64,000 nt of DNA from JABCYV01 sp035512155 (GTDB lineage Bacteria > Acidobacteriota > Terriglobia > Terriglobales > Acidobacteriaceae): contig DATKEN010000038.1 in NCBI GenBank assembly GCA_035512155.1, forward strand, positions 48,381 to 112,380, given 5' to 3'. Below, piece by piece: positions 41,065-50,007 of this stretch; positions within the stretch are counted from its first letter, which is position 1; the number at the start of each line of letters is the position of its first letter. The notes under the pieces were generated by a model that was not told the DNA's origin, made no database searches, and saw only the letters and a program-made list of their open reading frames with translations. The position numbers and the translations under genes are program-made.

Positions 41065-41724
41065 ATGAGAAAGAAACGGCCTGTGACCACGTCGCAGGCG
41101 CAGTCCCAATCTCTGATTCAAGATTCCCAGATGACCCTGATCCAAAGGGGGTCGACCACCGCTTTCCTATTCTTGTTGATCGGCTTCTTGCTACTTGTCG
41201 TAGGATCTCCGCCGTCGGCGGCCCAGGACGTACCTCGTATAGAAGTTTTTGGTGGCTATTCTTATTTGCGGTTTGATAGCCGGTCTTTCGGCTTCGCGGG
41301 TAGCACCAATCTCAACGGATATAATCTGGCGCCGGCTTTCAACATATTCCACGGCTTCGGCGTGGTTGGGGAGCTGAGCGGCCAGTACGGGTCCCATCTG
41401 AATCTTCGTGATGTAGCGGTTGGTCCTCAAATCCTGTATCCGAGGAACAACCTGATTTTTTTCGCCCATGTGATGTACGGCGACGCGAGAACGCACGTGA
41501 GCGTTGGAAACGGGCCGGGGGACACCGCACGCGTGATTGTGGCGGGGGCTGGCGCTGATCTGCATTACTCTTCCCGGCTCTCTATCCGCGTGGTACAGGT
41601 TGATTATCTGCGTACGAGTTTATTTCGTGGAACTCAAAACAACTTCCGAATCTCCACTGGGCTGGTATATCACTGGGGTGCAATTCAGGAAAAGAAACAC
41701 AAGGTGCCGGGCAAGGCGCCTTAG
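41065..41724 (+). CDS. Outer-membrane beta-barrel protein (probable)
   Basis: A 219-residue protein with a hydrophobic signal-like stretch at ~residues 32-52 (FLFLLIGFLLLVVGSPPSAA) followed by alternating beta-strands typical of small 8-strand barrels: RIEVFGGYSYLRFDSR, LIFFAHVMYGDARTHVS, IVAGAGADLHYSSRLS and FRISTGLVYHWG at the end. The start is uncertain: ATG 41065 lacks a close binding site, and ATG 41131 would place the signal peptide nearer the N-terminus. Function unknown, similar to many acidobacterial barrels. Confidence 0.7.
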   Translation: MRKKRPVTTSQAQSQSLIQDSQMTLIQRGSTTAFLFLLIGFLLLVVGSPPSAAQDVPRIEVFGGYSYLRFDSRSFGFAGSTNLNGYNLAPAFNIFHGFGVVGELSGQYGSHLNLRDVAVGPQILYPRNNLIFFAHVMYGDARTHVSVGNGPGDTARVIVAGAGADLHYSSRLSIRVVQVDYLRTSLFRGTQNNFRISTGLVYHWGAIQEKKHKVPGKAP

Positions 41725-41768
41725 AGTCACGATCTGCGTACTTCTGTTTCTGCGGTAGAGGGAACTTC

Positions 41769-42866
41769 ATGACACCAATTAAACAGCAAAGCCTGGTCTG
41801 CATAGTTCTTGCGTCGCTGGCGGGCCTTGCAGGCTGTTCCAGTTCGAATCACGTTGCTTACGTAACCTTGGGACAAGGGAATACCATAGCCGCATTCCGC
41901 GTCGATAACCACTCTGGCAGTCTAACTAAAATCGTCGGCTCACCGTTCAACGCGGGGAACTCGCCGATTTCGATCCTGGTCCATCCGTCCAACAAATTTG
42001 TTTACGCCGCCAACCAGATAGGGAATGACATTTCGCTGTTCACCGTCGATCAAAGCACCGGCGCTCTCACGGAAGTTGGACCACGCGCAGCAGCGGGAAT
42101 TGCTCCGGCGTTCTTGACTATGGATTCTGGCGGCCACTTCTTGTTTGCGGCAAACCAGGCATCGAACAGCATTTCGGTTTACTCCATCGACGCGGCGAAG
42201 GGCACACTGACCGAGATCCAGGGATCTCCCTTTGTCACCGGAGCGAACCCGGTTGCGCTGGCGATAACTCCGTCAGGAAAATTCCTCTATGTTGCCACCC
42301 CGAACTTGCAATCCGTGTTTGGTTACTCGGTGGGTTCTGGAGTATTGCAGCCGGTGCCAGACTCTCCGGTCCTGGTCGATGTGGGGCCGGTTTCCCTTGC
42401 AGTGGATCCTGCCGGGCACTTTCTGTACGTGGCGAATTTCATAGCTAACACGTTGTCGGTGCTGGCGATCGACCCGAACAGCGGAGCTTTGATGGCGATT
42501 GCAGGGTCACCCTTCACCACTTGCACGAGTACGACGACCACGTGTACCAACAATCCGGTCTGGGTCGCGGTTCATCCTTCAGGGAAATTCGTATACACCG
42601 CGAATAAGGGAACCAGTAACGTCTCCGTATTCTCGATTGCGTCCACTACAGGAGTTCCGACTCAGATCACCAATTCGCCTTTTGCTACCGGCTCCACTCC
42701 AGTGTTCGCCAGTGTCGATTCCACTGGCCGCTTTCTATTTATAGGGAACCAATCCTCGAGGAACATCACCGGGTTCAGTATCAATCAAAGTACGGGGGCG
42801 CTTCCCGCCGGGGTTGTCGGCGCAGCCACGACTTCAGCTCCGACATCAATGATCACGACTAAGTAA
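41769..42866 (+). CDS. Lipoprotein with beta-propeller (6-phosphogluconolactonase-like) fold
   Basis: A 365-residue protein with a lipobox (VLASLAGLAGC, Cys near 23), so lipid-anchored. About seven repeats of the type NxVxVFSI..TGALT.I.GSPF..G..P..I/A.HPSGKFLYVAN (for example NDISLFTVDQSTGALTEV, NTLSVLAIDPNSGALMAI) form a beta-propeller of the lactonase/YVTN class. Such secreted proteins are expanded in acidobacteria. Enzyme activity is not established. Confidence 0.82.
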   Translation: MTPIKQQSLVCIVLASLAGLAGCSSSNHVAYVTLGQGNTIAAFRVDNHSGSLTKIVGSPFNAGNSPISILVHPSNKFVYAANQIGNDISLFTVDQSTGALTEVGPRAAAGIAPAFLTMDSGGHFLFAANQASNSISVYSIDAAKGTLTEIQGSPFVTGANPVALAITPSGKFLYVATPNLQSVFGYSVGSGVLQPVPDSPVLVDVGPVSLAVDPAGHFLYVANFIANTLSVLAIDPNSGALMAIAGSPFTTCTSTTTTCTNNPVWVAVHPSGKFVYTANKGTSNVSVFSIASTTGVPTQITNSPFATGSTPVFASVDSTGRFLFIGNQSSRNITGFSINQSTGALPAGVVGAATTSAPTSMITTK

Positions 42867-42885
42867 CTTCGCACCGTGCGGACTC

Positions 42886-43947
42886 ATGGCGCGGGAGCGG
42901 CCTTTGGATCGGGCCAGCAAGTCGGATTCTCTCAAATCTTTGATGATTCGCTTCGGGATTCTCGGCTTTGGATTGCACGCCGCCAAACGGCTGATGCCTG
43001 GTTTTGCGCTGGCCCGAAATTGTCGTGTGACAGCCATTTCTCGGCGCGAATCGAGCAAAGCGCAGACGTCGGCTGAGCAGTTCGGCATTCCGCTGGCCTT
43101 TGATTCGGCGGAAGAATTGTGCCGTTCGCCGGAAGTTGATGCAGTGTTTGTCACCACTCCGAATGCATGCCATCTGGCTGATGTGTTGCTGACGATTAAA
43201 TGTGGCAAGCCTGTGCTGTGCGAGAAACCCATGGCCGTCAATGCTGATGAATCTCGGCGGATGGTCAAGGCAGCCCGAACAGCAAACGTGCTGCTGGGCG
43301 TGGCGCAGGTATTTCGATTTGAGGAGAGCACGGCCCGGCTTCGCGAACGAATCGCAGCGGGACAAATCGGGAAAGTGATTTTTGCCCGGTCGGAGTTTTC
43401 GTTCTCTGCAAGCGCAGGACATCCGCGCACGTGGATCAATGATCCCGCGGTTGCGGGCGGCGGGCCAATCGCTGACGTGGGCGTCCACTGCGTGGATGCG
43501 CTGCGCTACATCCTCCAGGATGAGGTGATCAAGGTCAGCGCCCGGGGCATATCTGACACTAAGTCAGGCGCGATGGAGGCCGCGGCCGCGCTAACACTCG
43601 AGTTTTCCCGCGGAACTCTGGGCACAGTCCTGGCTTCGTTCCGGGCGGAGTATCGCACGCCCGTAGAATTCGTGGGCGAGACCGGCGTGCTACGGGCGGA
43701 CGACGGATTGAGTGTGGAGCGACCGGTTACGCTGGAACTCCGGCGCGGCGAGTCCGTGGTCGAGACAGAATCGGTCTCGAATCGGTACGCCTACGCTCGA
43801 CAAGTCGACATGTTCGCCGCCGCAGTGGAAGGCAAAGCAGCATTCCCTGTTCCTGGGGAAGAAGGTTGGCAGAACCAGGAAATCCTCGATGCCGCGTATC
43901 GCAGCTTGAAAAGCGGCAGAACAGAAGATGTTCCGCTGGTGAAGTGA
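42886..43947 (+). CDS. Gfo/Idh/MocA-family oxidoreductase
   Basis: A 353-residue NAD(P)-dependent sugar or cyclitol dehydrogenase-like protein. The Rossmann motif IRFGILGFGLHAAKRLMP (the usual second G is replaced), the EKP motif CEKPMAVNADES with Lys in the active site, and the downstream DVGVHCVDALRYIL (catalytic His) are intact. A second ATG at 42943 puts the Rossmann strand at the N-terminus, as in most of the family, and may be the true start. Neither has a clear ribosome binding site. Substrate unknown. Confidence 0.87.
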   Translation: MARERPLDRASKSDSLKSLMIRFGILGFGLHAAKRLMPGFALARNCRVTAISRRESSKAQTSAEQFGIPLAFDSAEELCRSPEVDAVFVTTPNACHLADVLLTIKCGKPVLCEKPMAVNADESRRMVKAARTANVLLGVAQVFRFEESTARLRERIAAGQIGKVIFARSEFSFSASAGHPRTWINDPAVAGGGPIADVGVHCVDALRYILQDEVIKVSARGISDTKSGAMEAAAALTLEFSRGTLGTVLASFRAEYRTPVEFVGETGVLRADDGLSVERPVTLELRRGESVVETESVSNRYAYARQVDMFAAAVEGKAAFPVPGEEGWQNQEILDAAYRSLKSGRTEDVPLVK

Positions 43948-43957
43948 CGGAAAATTC

Positions 43958-44668
43958 CTACTTGGGTGGGATTCCTTTGGCTTCGACAATGGCCCAGTGC
44001 CAGTCCTGGTCGGGAGCGAGAACCGTACCCAATGTTTCGCGGAACACGGTGGTGGTCAGCGGGGCGGCCGCACCTTTCAGGCGGTAGAGGACGGTGATGT
44101 CCGAAGGTTTTTCTGTGGGAACGTCACTTGTGGCCGCGGCCGGGACCAGCTTTGCCGGTCCGAAATAAGCGGTCTTTGCCTCCCGGGCACGCAGGACAGT
44201 GAGACCAACAGTGATCTCCTTCAGATTCCATCCTGTCCCGTTAAAGACCGAGATTTGCAGGCTATCTCCATCAATTGTCGCTGGACCTTCCAGTTTGGCA
44301 AGTTCTCCCGCCGGCAAGTTTTGAGCCACGTAAGAATCAGAGAGCAGAGCGGTTGCTTGAGCGCTAAAGGAAAGGCTGCAAGTGACGTCGGGCGACGACA
44401 CCTGAAAATTCTTTCCCACTCCATCGAAAGAAAACAACATTCGGCCATTGAGTCGCTGGCCCTCGACTTGGTTCATCACCTGAGTAAGATTGTCATTGTC
44501 GATCACGGTGTGGGCTGGCGGCGCTTTGGGCGCTTTGCTCTGCTGGCGCAGGGAGCGGGCCAGGTCTCCGAGCGAAGGACCGAGATTGTCGGACTGCGCA
44601 ACCAGGCGAACTGGGAGCGCCAGTTCCAGAGAGATCACGGCGATAATGAAAAAGAGTCCAAGCTTCAT
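43958..44668 (-). CDS. Exported protein, unknown
   Basis: A 236-residue protein with a signal peptide (LFFIIAVISLELALPVRLVA) and a mature part that is mainly beta-strand (CSLSFSAQATALL, LQISVFNGTGWNLKEITVGL, ITVLYRLKGAAAPLTTTVF). The ILKEITVGL-type segment recalls proteins with a C-terminal FxLyD-like domain. I do not recognise the family with confidence. It converges with the oxidoreductase gene, with only 10 bp between the stops. Confidence 0.6.
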   Translation of the reverse strand: MKLGLFFIIAVISLELALPVRLVAQSDNLGPSLGDLARSLRQQSKAPKAPPAHTVIDNDNLTQVMNQVEGQRLNGRMLFSFDGVGKNFQVSSPDVTCSLSFSAQATALLSDSYVAQNLPAGELAKLEGPATIDGDSLQISVFNGTGWNLKEITVGLTVLRAREAKTAYFGPAKLVPAAATSDVPTEKPSDITVLYRLKGAAAPLTTTVFRETLGTVLAPDQDWHWAIVEAKGIPPK

Positions 44669-44928
44669 GAATAATTTTCGAGGCCCACGCTATTGTGACT
44701 TAATTTGTCGGGCCTTGACACGGATCCACTTTTGCCCAGCATTCAGTTGATTACTAGGCGAGCTGGTCAGACAAAATTGTAATCACTGGCGCTGAGAACG
44801 GACGACCGAGGGGCAAAACGTTGGTAGCTGAACTTTAGGAAGAGAATTCCAAGCAGAAGGCAAGCTCTGGGCGCGCGGGACAAAGTAGCACGCAACGGGG
44901 CACCGCGCGCCCAAAGAAGCCTAACCGT

Positions 44929-45051
44929 TTACAGCAAGCCAGAAGACCGAAAACGGGTGACCGGATCCGCCACAGGCACTGGCTGCCGCTTAAAAATCCA
45001 GCGGGCCACCGCGTATCCCAGAGCCGCGTAGCAAATATGAACCAACTTCAT
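44929..45051 (-). CDS. Possible 40-residue membrane peptide
   Basis: ATG 45051 preceded by TTGGGGTGGGGCT opens MKLVHICYAALGYAVARWIF followed by a basic proline-containing tail. One hydrophobic helix with a basic exit is compatible with a small inner-membrane protein. The evidence is thin: no homologue recognised and no conserved neighbours. Confidence 0.2.
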   Translation of the reverse strand: MKLVHICYAALGYAVARWIFKRQPVPVADPVTRFRSSGLL

Positions 45052-45274
45052 AGCCCCACCCCAAATCATTAGATGCGTCGTACCTTGGGGATAGGTCGAA
45101 ACATCCGACGCTCGCAACTTCAAAGTAGCAAGCAGGCACCGGTAGGTCAATGAACCATGGGTGCCATGCGCATGGCACGAAAGTAATAGGTACTGAGGTA
45201 GTGGGAGAAGATAAGCCAGCGCTTACGTGGCGGTTGTCGACAAGCTGGAGCAGTGGCAAGACCTTTGCCCCGGG

Positions 45275-45340
45275 ATGACGAATCCTTCGACTCCGCAGTA
45301 AGTTCGCTTCTTGAACTTTGTGCTGCGCTCAGGATGACAG
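45275..45340. repeat. Dispersed 'gatgacgaatccttcgac ... caggatgacag' repeat
   Basis: GGGATGACGAATCCTTCGAC and TTTGTGCTGCGCTCAGGATG with GACAG form the two ends of a common dispersed element, with words shared with 9003-9090 and 13095-13170 in opposite order. It lies ~75 bp upstream of the next gene. Confidence 0.45.
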
Positions 45341-45414
45341 TTGAGTAACTTACTCGCTTCCCGCAGATACGGCCGGCCAGGCCGGGGGGTTAAGTCATTG
45401 CGAAAGGTGATCTT

Positions 45415-45786
45415 ATGACAAAGTCATTCTGGCTCTGCGCGGTAATGACGCTCCTTAGTGCTAGCGAGACCGCAGGTTTTTCCCTGGTAGGTCTGTTCGG
45501 CCCCGGCAGCGGCGATAGCTTCGCCCGTTACGCAGCTTCGCGAAGCGTCGCTTTATTGCTGACGATCGTCATTGCAATCTGCGTTCGTTCCGGTATGGCA
45601 GTTGCAGTTTTGGGAATCGCCATGACGGTAGTGCAAGCGTTCGACGGCGTCATCGGTGCGCTCGCCCACGATCCTTCTAAGACTTACGGGCCATTTGCCT
45701 TTGCCGTCCTCAACGCACTCGTCGTGATTTGGCTACTGAGAGGAAAGCAAGAGGAGCGAAGATCGGGCCCCCGCTACAAATCCTGA
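45415..45786 (+). CDS. Small multi-pass membrane protein, unknown
   Basis: A 123-residue protein with about four hydrophobic segments (FWLCAVMTLLSASETAGFSL; VALLLTIVIAICVRSGM; AVAVLGIAMTVVQAFDGVIG; FAFAVLNALVVIWLLRG) and a basic C-terminus. AAAGGTGATCTT precedes the ATG. It resembles small DUF4345-type or doxX-like four-helix membrane proteins in size, but I cannot assign a family. It lies 90 bp upstream of the MFS gene on the same strand and could be co-transcribed with it. Confidence 0.6.
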   Translation: MTKSFWLCAVMTLLSASETAGFSLVGLFGPGSGDSFARYAASRSVALLLTIVIAICVRSGMAVAVLGIAMTVVQAFDGVIGALAHDPSKTYGPFAFAVLNALVVIWLLRGKQEERRSGPRYKS

Positions 45787-45876
45787 CACAAACCCAACTT
45801 TTCCTTACCGCACGCCCTGACTTCGTCTAACAGAATGGATCGCGCTTAATCGGTATTCCGGTCAAATACGACGTCT

Positions 45877-47277
45877 GTGAAGCGAACTGAATTCCAGTCA
45901 ACTCGAAAAACTAGTCCGTGTGCAGTCAGCGCCACGAGGTTCGCCTCTTGGGGAGCGGCCTCTCCGTATGCCTGGAAGCTCGTCGCATTGCTCTCCCTGG
46001 GTGGATGCTTCGAGATCTACAACCTCGCCCTCACCGCCACTCTTAGCCCGGGACTGATTCGCAGCGGGATCTTTCATGAGGGCTCACGTGGGCTCTTCGG
46101 ACTTACAGACCAAGCGAGCTTTGCCGCTGCAACTTTCGCTGGACTCTTTGCCGGCTCCGCGGTGCTGGGGGGCTGGGCCGACCGATTCGGGCGCCGCACC
46201 ATCTTTATATTCTCGATGCTCTGGTACTCCGTTACCACTCTCGGGATGGCCCTGCAGCATTCAGCCGTTGCTATTGATTCCTGGCGATTTTTCACGGGTA
46301 TTGGCCTTGGGTTGGAGCTGGTGACCATTGATACTTATATCGCCGAATTAATTCCGGCAAGGGTTCGTGGAAGAGCTTTCGCTATCAACCAGTGCATCCA
46401 GCTTATAGCCATCCCGGTAGCGACTTTCGTGAGTTGGCTGCTGCTGCCACGCGACCTAGTGGGCGTCGCCGGTTGGCGATGGGTTGCCGTTGTTGGGGCG
46501 GTCGGTGCGCTGGTGGCTTACTATATCCGGCATCAGGTGCCGGAATCACCGCAATGGCTTTTGCAAAGAGGCAGACTCGAAGAAGCCCGGGCCGTGCTAG
46601 AGAAGATCGAACCGAATGCAAATTTAGTTGTTGATCGTCCGCAGGATACAGGCTCTCCAGGCCACGACGTTCCGGCATACACTTCCTTCTCTTCGCTCTT
46701 TGGAAGTCCGCATCTACGTCGTACGCTGGTGCTGATCGTTTTGAACATCTTCCAAGCCAGTGGGTTCTATGGGCTGGTGAACTGGCTGCCGACACTTCTG
46801 ATCTCTCGGGGCTTCACGGTTCTGCGCAGCCTGCGATACACCTTCATCATTTCAATCGTCTATCCACTCAGCCCACTCCTGTTCGTTCCCATAGCCGACA
46901 AAATAGAGCGCAAGTGGCACATCGTTCTCGCTGCCGGTTCTGCTGCCGTCCTTGGATTGCTCTTCTCGCGCCCGGCAGGCAGCCTTATGCTGGTTACGGT
47001 GGGAATACTGCTGACGATATCGAATAATTGGCTTTCCTTCGCCTATCACGCCTACCAAGCAGAAATGTACCCCACATCATTGCGCGGGCGTGGCGTTGGT
47101 TTCGTCTATTCCTTCAGCCGCCTGTCGACTGTTGTCTCGAGTTTTCTGATTGCATTTCTCTTGCGGCGCTTTGGCCCCTTCGGTGTCTTTGGATTTATCG
47201 CCTGCAGTATGGCGATCGTGGTTGTCACAGTCGGATTCTTTGGCCCTCGTACCAGAGCCACAGCAAGGCAGGAGTAA
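45877..47277 (+). CDS. MFS transporter (sugar/organic acid:H+ symporter type)
   Basis: A 466-residue, 12-helix major facilitator. The loop 2-3 motif GGWADRFGRRTIF, the RGRAF segment after helix 4, and VPESPQWLLQRGRLEEARAV in the central loop place it with the metabolite:H+ symporters (SP/AAHS-like). The DNA start is GTG (45877). It converges on the AtuA/DUF4387 genes and is likely the inner-membrane importer of the same catabolic cluster. The substrate is unknown. Confidence 0.88.
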   Translation: MKRTEFQSTRKTSPCAVSATRFASWGAASPYAWKLVALLSLGGCFEIYNLALTATLSPGLIRSGIFHEGSRGLFGLTDQASFAAATFAGLFAGSAVLGGWADRFGRRTIFIFSMLWYSVTTLGMALQHSAVAIDSWRFFTGIGLGLELVTIDTYIAELIPARVRGRAFAINQCIQLIAIPVATFVSWLLLPRDLVGVAGWRWVAVVGAVGALVAYYIRHQVPESPQWLLQRGRLEEARAVLEKIEPNANLVVDRPQDTGSPGHDVPAYTSFSSLFGSPHLRRTLVLIVLNIFQASGFYGLVNWLPTLLISRGFTVLRSLRYTFIISIVYPLSPLLFVPIADKIERKWHIVLAAGSAAVLGLLFSRPAGSLMLVTVGILLTISNNWLSFAYHAYQAEMYPTSLRGRGVGFVYSFSRLSTVVSSFLIAFLLRRFGPFGVFGFIACSMAIVVVTVGFFGPRTRATARQE

Positions 47278-47290
47278 GGACTACCGTCGC

Positions 47291-47596
47291 TCAGCGAATG
47301 TCCACATTCATCAGCGGCACGAACTGTTGGCCGCCATGCATGTCTCCATCGCCGGCTTCGCCCTGTGTCAGCGGCCGGGGGATACTGAACTTAAGGGCGA
47401 GCGCATTGTCGCATTGAAAAAAGCGGACCTTCTCTTCCGGGCACCCGTAAAGTTTGGCGAATGACGCTTGCGTCAAGACTCCGGAGTTCTTGACTCGATC
47501 ATAACTCGCTTGGTCAGCGAACATGATGTCGAACGTAAGCGTGAAGGGACCGGCGTTCTTACTTCGAATCAAAGCTGCGATATCGGCCAGTTTCAT
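47291..47596 (-). CDS. DUF4387 family protein
   Basis: A 101-residue protein whose sequence (LADIAALIRSKNAGPFTLTF, then DIMFADQASYDRVKNSGVL, CPEEKVRFFQCDNALALKFS) matches the DUF4387 family. That family is almost always coded beside, or fused to, AtuA-type proteins. Its ATG overlaps the stop of the upstream AtuA gene by four bases (47593-47596), so the two are translationally coupled. Biochemical role unknown; probably a subunit of the same enzyme. Confidence 0.88.
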   Translation of the reverse strand: MKLADIAALIRSKNAGPFTLTFDIMFADQASYDRVKNSGVLTQASFAKLYGCPEEKVRFFQCDNALALKFSIPRPLTQGEAGDGDMHGGQQFVPLMNVDIR

Positions 47597-48990
47597 GATT
47601 GTGTCGAGCCATCCAGATCTTCGAAGTGCGTACGAAACATCTCAAGCGGCGTCGAGGGAACCGCGACGTGATTGAGGCTAAAGCGATATACCGGACCTCG
47701 GTCAATTACGGCGGGGTTGTGGAGACATGCGAATGCCGTGATTGAACCAGCCCACTCTTTGATCGGATAGTGGAGGAGCGGCTGGCGGCTCAGTTCGGCC
47801 AGCTTGTGCGCCATGTCCTGGGTTGGGGCGGTCGCTTCAAGTACAATTCCCACCTCATGCGGCAGATTTCTCGCCTCGGGCTCCAGCTTTCCCATGACCG
47901 CGTTGATCCCATAGGTATGGAAAACGAGGTTGTATGAGCTCCTGTCGGCCTTGTCACCAAGCACGCGTGCCACCATGTCATCGATGTAGTTCCGTACTGA
48001 AGCGAGCCAACTGTCCAACTGTCGGATCACGTAAGGATCGCGGATTCCCCCTACGATGATGCTCTGATAGCCTGCCAATTCCGCCCCCTCTAGTTTTACC
48101 GTATAGACCGGTTCGGAAAAGAATTCCGTGCCGCGAATCCGAACCGTCACGTCGTCGATGGCTTCAAAAGTTGCATTCGTCAGGTCAAGGATTCCCGAGC
48201 ACTCGCGATGCAGGAAAGGGTCGGCGTTTTCGTACAGCCCATGAGCTGCCACGCTCTGCGGAGTGCAGCGCAAGCCATCTCCATACGGGCGAATTGTGAC
48301 CTGCTGATAACTAACAGTAGTGGAGATGACTCCCCTGCCGAGGGTGTCACAGACCAGGGTGCCGCACTCGGACACTTTGCCGGCATGCCACGCCAGCCCG
48401 GGCGGGAATCCACGCATGACCGGAATCGCCGCAAATAGAGCAGAATCGCTGCAGCGTCCAGCCAAAACAAAATCCGCCCCATCCCCGATCGCCTGCTGGA
48501 GTGGCTCCACGCCCATCATGCCGACAATGCGACTGCTGCTGTCGATGATGCTGTTACTGATCGGCAGCGCCGGATCGAGGGGAAGGATCCGATTCTGGTG
48601 CAGCAGCCTCTTGAGATAAGCCTTGTCCTGTTCCGCATAGATGACCGCTGTACGCAGCTTCAGCTTATGTTCGGCGACGATTTCGCGCACGATCTCGAGG
48701 ACCGAGTCAACGTGTACGTCTCCACCTGCTGTGCCTGCGGAGCCAACGATTACAGGGATGTTCGCCTTTCGCCCGGCTCGCAACATCAGAGACAGGTCGC
48801 GCTTTACGGCTTCTCGTGGAAAGGCAGGGATCCCCATTCCCAGTGAAAAGGGGCCGGCGTCTGTGGTCCCTGCGTCGCAGGCAATGAAGTCAGTCGGCTG
48901 CGCCAGCGCCTCGTCCAGAGCAGCAGCATTGATTCCTCCACCTACGCTTCCTACAGGCGCTATGAATCGGATTTGGCCGTTATGTGACAC
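47593..48990 (-). CDS. AtuA-family (DUF1446) protein of acyclic terpene utilization
   Basis: A 465-residue protein: an N-terminal domain with FIAPVGSVGGGINAAALDEA, FIACDAGTTDAGPF, VIVGSAGTAGGD and FVLAGRCSDSALFA. These are hallmarks of the AtuA/DUF1446 family, first seen in the citronellol/geranyl-CoA catabolic cluster of Pseudomonas. The exact reaction is not known. It starts at GTG 48990, has two TGTATACA palindromes just upstream (49008-49039), and is coupled to DUF4387. Confidence 0.88.
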   Translation of the reverse strand: MSHNGQIRFIAPVGSVGGGINAAALDEALAQPTDFIACDAGTTDAGPFSLGMGIPAFPREAVKRDLSLMLRAGRKANIPVIVGSAGTAGGDVHVDSVLEIVREIVAEHKLKLRTAVIYAEQDKAYLKRLLHQNRILPLDPALPISNSIIDSSSRIVGMMGVEPLQQAIGDGADFVLAGRCSDSALFAAIPVMRGFPPGLAWHAGKVSECGTLVCDTLGRGVISTTVSYQQVTIRPYGDGLRCTPQSVAAHGLYENADPFLHRECSGILDLTNATFEAIDDVTVRIRGTEFFSEPVYTVKLEGAELAGYQSIIVGGIRDPYVIRQLDSWLASVRNYIDDMVARVLGDKADRSSYNLVFHTYGINAVMGKLEPEARNLPHEVGIVLEATAPTQDMAHKLAELSRQPLLHYPIKEWAGSITAFACLHNPAVIDRGPVYRFSLNHVAVPSTPLEMFRTHFEDLDGSTQS

Positions 48991-49007
48991 AAAGATCGTC
49001 TCAAATT

Positions 49008-49039
49008 ATGTATACATTCTATCAGTATAACTGTATACA
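49008..49039. promoter_or_regulatory. Twin GntR-type operators upstream of the AtuA gene
   Basis: ATGTATACAT (49008-49017) and CTGTATACAC (core TGTATACA, 49032-49039) lie 18 and 42 bases before the AtuA start. Their centres are 23 bp apart, roughly two helical turns. Minus-strand TATACT between them could be a -10 box. They agree with the T.GT(N)AC.A pattern bound by FadR-subfamily GntR regulators, and such a regulator gene is next door. Confidence 0.6.
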
Positions 49040-49094
49040 CTTATGAAAGACAGATCAGCAGGCATTCCCAGGCCAACCTTATGGAGTGCTTGAT

Positions 49095-49877
49095 TCAACT
49101 TGACTTCTTCCGTGGGCTGGGACTGCTAGTAGGCAGACCGTGCAACATAGTCTCCTGAGCATGGGCAAGGTGCCTCCGCATCAGCCGTTCGCAGGCGTCG
49201 GGATCGTGCGCCTCCAGCGCCTCAAGAATGGCCTCGTGGTCCGCTTGTCCAAGCGGGACTCGTCCGCGACTGAGAATCCCTGGGTAGCGGTAGAGACGCA
49301 TAATGCACCAAATATCTCCGCAGAGCAGGTCGATCAAGCGCTGGTTCCCACTGGCAAGCGCAATCTGGTAGTGGAAGTCGAAGTTGTGCCAGTCGCTGTA
49401 TAGATCTAATAGTTTGTCGGCCTCGACCTCTATCTGCCGGCGCAAAGTCAGGCGAAGCTTCTCAAGCCCTTCCTTGGTGACCCTCTTGGCCGCGAGCCGG
49501 CAAGCTTCCACCTCCAGGGCTTCACGGACTTCGAGCAGTTCGGCAAGCTCCGCAGGAGTAAGCGTGGCGATGAATGTGCCGCGATTGGGGTGCCGAACTA
49601 TTAGTTTGCGGCCTTCGAGCCGGCGCACTGCCTCGCGCAATGGGCCACGGCCGACGCCTAATTGGCTTGCGATTCTGGCCTCACGAACGCGCGTGCCTGG
49701 AGGAAACTCGCCGCGGAAGATAGCTCCTTCCAGTCTTGCGGCCAGGTCATCTACAAGGGTTTTCGGTATCTCTTTTTTCGCTTTAGACTTCGACAGAACA
49801 CACCTGCCATGTATGTCGTAGAGCGGCGTGTGGAGACTGCGCGCCTGTACAACCTTCGCGAAATCCATCTTAACCAT
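49095..49877 (-). CDS. GntR-family (FadR/FCD) transcriptional regulator
   Basis: A 260-residue regulator. The winged helix is IPKTLVDDLAARLEGAIFRG ... RIASQLGVGRGPLREAVRRL then LIVRHPNRGTFIATL. The C-terminal all-helical FCD effector domain (~125-245) has the usual acidic/His metal site (FDFHYQIALASGNQRL; EAILEALEAHDPDACERLMR then RHLAHA). Start is ATG 49877 (a second ATG at 49868). It sits between the AtuA genes and the TonB receptor and probably represses both through TGTATACA-type sites. Confidence 0.9.
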   Translation of the reverse strand: MVKMDFAKVVQARSLHTPLYDIHGRCVLSKSKAKKEIPKTLVDDLAARLEGAIFRGEFPPGTRVREARIASQLGVGRGPLREAVRRLEGRKLIVRHPNRGTFIATLTPAELAELLEVREALEVEACRLAAKRVTKEGLEKLRLTLRRQIEVEADKLLDLYSDWHNFDFHYQIALASGNQRLIDLLCGDIWCIMRLYRYPGILSRGRVPLGQADHEAILEALEAHDPDACERLMRRHLAHAQETMLHGLPTSSPSPRKKSS

Positions 49878-49894
49878 AATTCGCCAAATTTCCC

Positions 49895-49973
49895 TTGACA
49901 GAGATGATCTGCCTCTCCTAGACTGCCAAACGATCTGCAATCTGTCTACAGAATATGTATATTACTGTAGACA
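49895..49973 (+). promoter_or_regulatory. Promoter and dyad operator of the TonB-receptor gene
   Basis: TTGACA (49895-49900), 18-bp spacer, TAGACT (49919-49924) read toward the receptor. Downstream of the expected transcription start lies a perfect inverted repeat TGTCTACAG (49943-49951), 13-bp AT-rich spacer, CTGTAGACA (49965-49973), 34 bp before the ATG. The spacer contains ATATGTATATTA, which resembles the TGTATACA sites. It is a likely GntR-controlled operator. Confidence 0.55.
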
Positions 49974-50007
49974 TAATGTGCGGCGCAACCAACCGACAGG
50001 GGTGCTT

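Larger units (their letters stand above)
44669..45414. other. Gene-poor gap of ~745 bp
   Basis: No confident gene. One small minus-strand frame (44929-45051) is listed separately. A copy of the 'aatccttcgactccgc ... gcgctcaggatgacag' dispersed repeat occupies about 45275-45340. Confidence 0.5.
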